A DNA stretch of 64,000 nucleotides from Porphyridium purpureum (taxonomy: Eukaryota > Rhodophyta > Bangiophyceae > Porphyridiales > Porphyridiaceae): assembly GCA_008690995.1 (NCBI GenBank), contig VRMN01000005.1, forward strand, positions 682,001 through 746,000, given 5' to 3'. The notes under the pieces are model-generated. The model was not told where the DNA came from. It saw only the letters and a list, made by a program, of their open reading frames with translations, and did not search any database. A program made the position numbers and the translations under genes. This document shows, piece by piece, positions 61,867-64,000 of this stretch (its first letter is position 1; every line of letters begins with the position of its first letter).

Positions 61867-62925
61867 ATGGTGGAAGGCGTCGATGGCGGGAAGCAGGCAC
61901 GCGCGCATCCGCCGCTGCGGCGTGCGCGCGCGGTGTATACGACAATGGTCGCGGCGGTGACGCAGCAGGGTGGGATTGGCGTGGCGTCGCGCGTATCGCG
62001 CACTGCCGCCGCCGCCTCCGGTGCTACCGCGGCGCAGCAGCTGAGCTTTGTGGAGCGCATGCTGTGCGGTGCCGTCGCGCGCGGCGTCGCGCAGACCACC
62101 CTGCACCCCGTCGATGTCATGCGGACTCGATTGCAGGTGCGTAAAATCACGTCCAAACTCGAGCTTCGCACTTTTCTAAAGGGCGTGATCCCGCAGATCA
62201 CGCTCGCCGTGCCGGCGGGAGCCATCCAGTTTGTCGCCTTCGAGCTCGCAAGGGAGGAGCTCGCCAAGCTGGATCCAGACAATAAATTTGGATCCGCGCG
62301 CCAGCTTATTGCGGGCGCAATTGGTGCGCTCAGTGCGGCTGTGGTGCGAGTGCCTCAGGAGGTGTGCAAGCAGCGCATTCAGGCCGATATCTACCCCAAT
62401 GTCGCAGTTGCAGTGCGCGAAATTATGGCAGCCGACGGCATCGCCGGGTTTTATAAGGGCTGGCTTGCCACCATATCTCGCGACGTGCCTTGGAACGCTC
62501 TGTCCTTCTTGTTTCACGGAGAGACGAAGAAAGTGTTTACCTTGGTAACCAAAAAGCAACCCGATGATCGGCAGAACCTTTTGCTCGCGTCATTTTCTGG
62601 GATGCTCGCTGCGATGATCATGACACCCATCGACGTGGCCAAGACACGGATCATGACGCAGCGCGCAGGCGAAGCGGTCAAGTACTCTGGTCTTGTCAAC
62701 ACTATTCGCATCGTTATGCAGGAAGAAGGTGTGGCTGCGCTTTTCAAAGGCACCATTCCGCGCGTTATGTATTTGGCGCCTTTGGCCGGCATCACTCTGT
62801 CCGTGTACGAGGCCATTAGTAAGCAGATCTTGCGAAGGAAAGCGAGCGCGCGCTCGGCTTCGCTCAAGACGGCGCGCGGCATGCGATTTGACAATCGGCC
62901 TGCACCTGCCGTGTGTCTCTTGTAG
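61867..62925 (+). CDS. Mitochondrial carrier family protein, possibly S-adenosylmethionine carrier-like
   Basis: 352 residues from an ATG. Three carrier repeats carry the signatures HPVDVMRTRLQ, VPQEVCKQRIQ and TPIDVAKTRIM (PX[DE]XX[KR]X[KR] motif), each followed by the matching Gly-rich helix (IMAADGIAGFYKGW, MQEEGVAALFKG). These transport metabolites across the inner membrane of mitochondria or the plastid envelope. The VPQEV-KQR second signature is typical of SAM carriers (SLC25A26/SAMC group), which is a guess at substrate. The first 60 residues are rich in Ala and Arg with few acids and may be an organelle targeting extension. It converges with TRAPPC3 80 bp downstream. Confidence 0.85.
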   Translation: MVEGVDGGKQARAHPPLRRARAVYTTMVAAVTQQGGIGVASRVSRTAAAASGATAAQQLSFVERMLCGAVARGVAQTTLHPVDVMRTRLQVRKITSKLELRTFLKGVIPQITLAVPAGAIQFVAFELAREELAKLDPDNKFGSARQLIAGAIGALSAAVVRVPQEVCKQRIQADIYPNVAVAVREIMAADGIAGFYKGWLATISRDVPWNALSFLFHGETKKVFTLVTKKQPDDRQNLLLASFSGMLAAMIMTPIDVAKTRIMTQRAGEAVKYSGLVNTIRIVMQEEGVAALFKGTIPRVMYLAPLAGITLSVYEAISKQILRRKASARSASLKTARGMRFDNRPAPAVCLL

Positions 62926-63005
62926 TCGGCAACCTTGCGGCTCTGATGCCGCAACAAAAAGGCCTGTAGCGTTTCGTAGGATCATTTTCTAGGAATCACA
63001 ATTTA

Positions 63006-63635
63006 TTAGTCTTCGTCGTCTTCTGGTGCACTTTCTCTCAGCATTTCAACAAGAGAGATGCGGATTTCGTTCATCTCGTTCCCCTGCAACGTGGAACGCA
63101 CAAACTCGCATTTTACCACGAGCAGCAACATCTCCAAAGCGCCTCGGATGACGCCGCACACGAGGTTGGAGAAGCTCAGCTGGGCATACTCCTCTGGCAA
63201 TTCGGTGAACTCGGCGAGAGGGTTTTCGTCGAAAAGAATACTGTACGCGGTGTTGTCCGCGTTCCACAGGTCGACGCTCGCCTGCACGTTGAGATACATT
63301 TTGAAGCCCACCTTTGCGACGATCTCCGCCGAATCCTGGAACGAGCGACAGTCCGAAACTCCGCTCTTCGCGAAAAAATCGTCCGCCAGCCGCACGCCAA
63401 TGTTGTACCCCATCAGATCCAACTGCTTATTCACCTCTTCGATGGACTCATAGTCGGCAATCACTTGTCGCACCAAGCTCCCGTACGTCAGCGCCAATAG
63501 CTCCACTGGCACTCGCTCGCCCTTCTGCAGGGCGAGCTCGCCGAGCTTTTGCATGTTGCCGCCCTTCGACATGCTCAATGCCCCAGCCGCCTCCTTCACT
63601 CGCTGCCTTTTGCCCTTCAAACCGGCAACTGCCAT
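63006..63635 (-). CDS. BET3: TRAPP complex subunit TRAPPC3/Bet3
   Basis: 209 residues from the ATG at 63,635; the frame opens at 63,668 but without ATG, and a second ATG at 63,572 is also possible. Core subunit of the TRAPP tethering complexes acting in ER-Golgi traffic. The family pattern is complete: LLALTYGSLVRQVIADYES, VNKQLDLMGYNIGVRLADDF, VAKVGFKMYLNVQ, FDENPLAEFTELPEEY and CGVIRGALEMLL. The N-terminal 40 residues are extra relative to yeast and animal Bet3. The stop overlaps an AATAAA (TAATAAA in the coding sense), a possible poly(A) signal. It diverges from the urease gene. Confidence 0.95.
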   Translation of the reverse strand: MAVAGLKGKRQRVKEAAGALSMSKGGNMQKLGELALQKGERVPVELLALTYGSLVRQVIADYESIEEVNKQLDLMGYNIGVRLADDFFAKSGVSDCRSFQDSAEIVAKVGFKMYLNVQASVDLWNADNTAYSILFDENPLAEFTELPEEYAQLSFSNLVCGVIRGALEMLLLVVKCEFVRSTLQGNEMNEIRISLVEMLRESAPEDDED

Positions 63636-63784
63636 GCCATGCACGCTACTCGCTCGTCCGTTAATCACTTGCTTCTCGGGGAGACACGGAGCTTTATCGT
63701 GGCGTGCCGTTCGGCAACGCGTGAGAGCGCGCAGCGTTGCAAGGGGCAGACTCTGCTGCGAGCAACCGTCAGAGCATCATCAGA
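63636..63784. promoter_or_regulatory. Shared TRAPPC3/urease promoter
   Basis: 149 bp between the two divergent ATGs. It must carry both promoters and 5-prime leaders; no TATA box is evident. Confidence 0.6.
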
Positions 63785-64000
63785 ATGAAACTGTGCCCGC
63801 GCGAGCTGGACCACCTGGTGTTGTGCCAGGTGGGGCAGCTGGCGCAACGACGTCTGGCGCGCGGTTTGCGACTCAACTACCCGGAAGCGCAGGGGCTGAT
63901 CGCACTTGTTACGCTCGAGTGGATCCGGGACGGAGTTCACAGTGTCGCGGAGCTGATGGCGCGCGGAAAGCGCGTGCTGGGACTGGCCAATGTCCTGCCT
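63785..64000 (+). CDS. Urease, N-terminal (gamma) region, cut by the window end
   Basis: 72 residues from the ATG at 63,785 to the window edge, matching the gamma-subunit start of urease: MKLCPRELDHLVLCQVGQLA, then RGLRLNYPEA and VLGLANVLP (given as separate blocks). Urease hydrolyses urea to ammonia and carbamate with a nickel centre. In plants, fungi and algae gamma, beta and alpha parts are fused in one chain; whether this is so here cannot be seen. A eukaryotic single-chain enzyme is expected from the neighbours. Confidence 0.93.
   Translation, partial: MKLCPRELDHLVLCQVGQLAQRRLARGLRLNYPEAQGLIALVTLEWIRDGVHSVAELMARGKRVLGLANVLP

Noticed and set aside
1-64000. tRNA, rRNA and CRISPR arrays
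   Set aside because: No stretch with a T-loop GGTTCRANYCC plus a plausible cloverleaf was found, and no spaced direct repeats of CRISPR type; the tandem arrays have no unique spacers.

Overview
This looks like nuclear DNA of a eukaryotic microalga with compact, intron-poor genes. A red alga of the Porphyridium type is my best guess, but it is an inference. The right third carries single-exon host genes for a PUS7/TruD pseudouridine synthase, the TRAPP subunit Bet3/TRAPPC3, a mitochondrial carrier, the start of a single-chain (plant-type) urease, and three predicted Golgi glycosyltransferases. The left two thirds are almost entirely mobile elements stacked beside and inside one another.

Layout. 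(1) 0.66-5.05 kb: a DNA transposon with a Plavaka/CACTA-like transposase of about 1,300 codons, with tandem repeats at both ends. (2) 5.4-12.06 kb (element A): a multi-gene block with a PWWP protein, two adjoining minus-strand frames, and two same-frame plus-strand ORFs of which the second has a RING finger. A 258-bp solo LTR sits near its right end. (3) 12.1-19.85 kb, continuing at 26.56-27.3 kb (element B): a long minus-strand gene diverging from a second Plavaka-like transposase. That transposase is split by a Ty1/copia element at 19,846-26,562, whose 259-bp LTRs are about 97% identical. (4) 27.6-30.8 kb: a Ty3/Gypsy-like fossil. (5) 32.6-36.4 and 38.9-40.8 kb: two older related copia fossils. 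(6) 41.1-43.2 kb: a large inverted repeat of LTR-like sequence. (7) 43.8-64 kb: host genes, with one decayed Fanzor (TnpB-like) gene at 61 kb.

The most striking observation is that elements A and B are each saturated with their own short DNA word, mostly inside coding sequence. Element A has about 65 perfect NATATN palindromes (GATATC, CATATG, AATATT) in 6.4 kb by hand count. Element B has about 95 CGGAT/ATCCG words in about 7.5 kb. The words run through several genes on both strands, are missing from the LTR insertions, and in B are often gained at synonymous positions relative to the unmarked transposase of element 1. This resembles, by analogy only, the motif-reading VANC anti-silencing proteins of Arabidopsis VANDAL transposons. 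It may mark an undescribed self-recognition system for large DNA transposons.

Host genes run mostly in divergent or convergent pairs with short spacers at the right edge (carrier and TRAPPC3 converge; TRAPPC3 and urease diverge). All motif counts and identities were made by eye and should be read as approximate.
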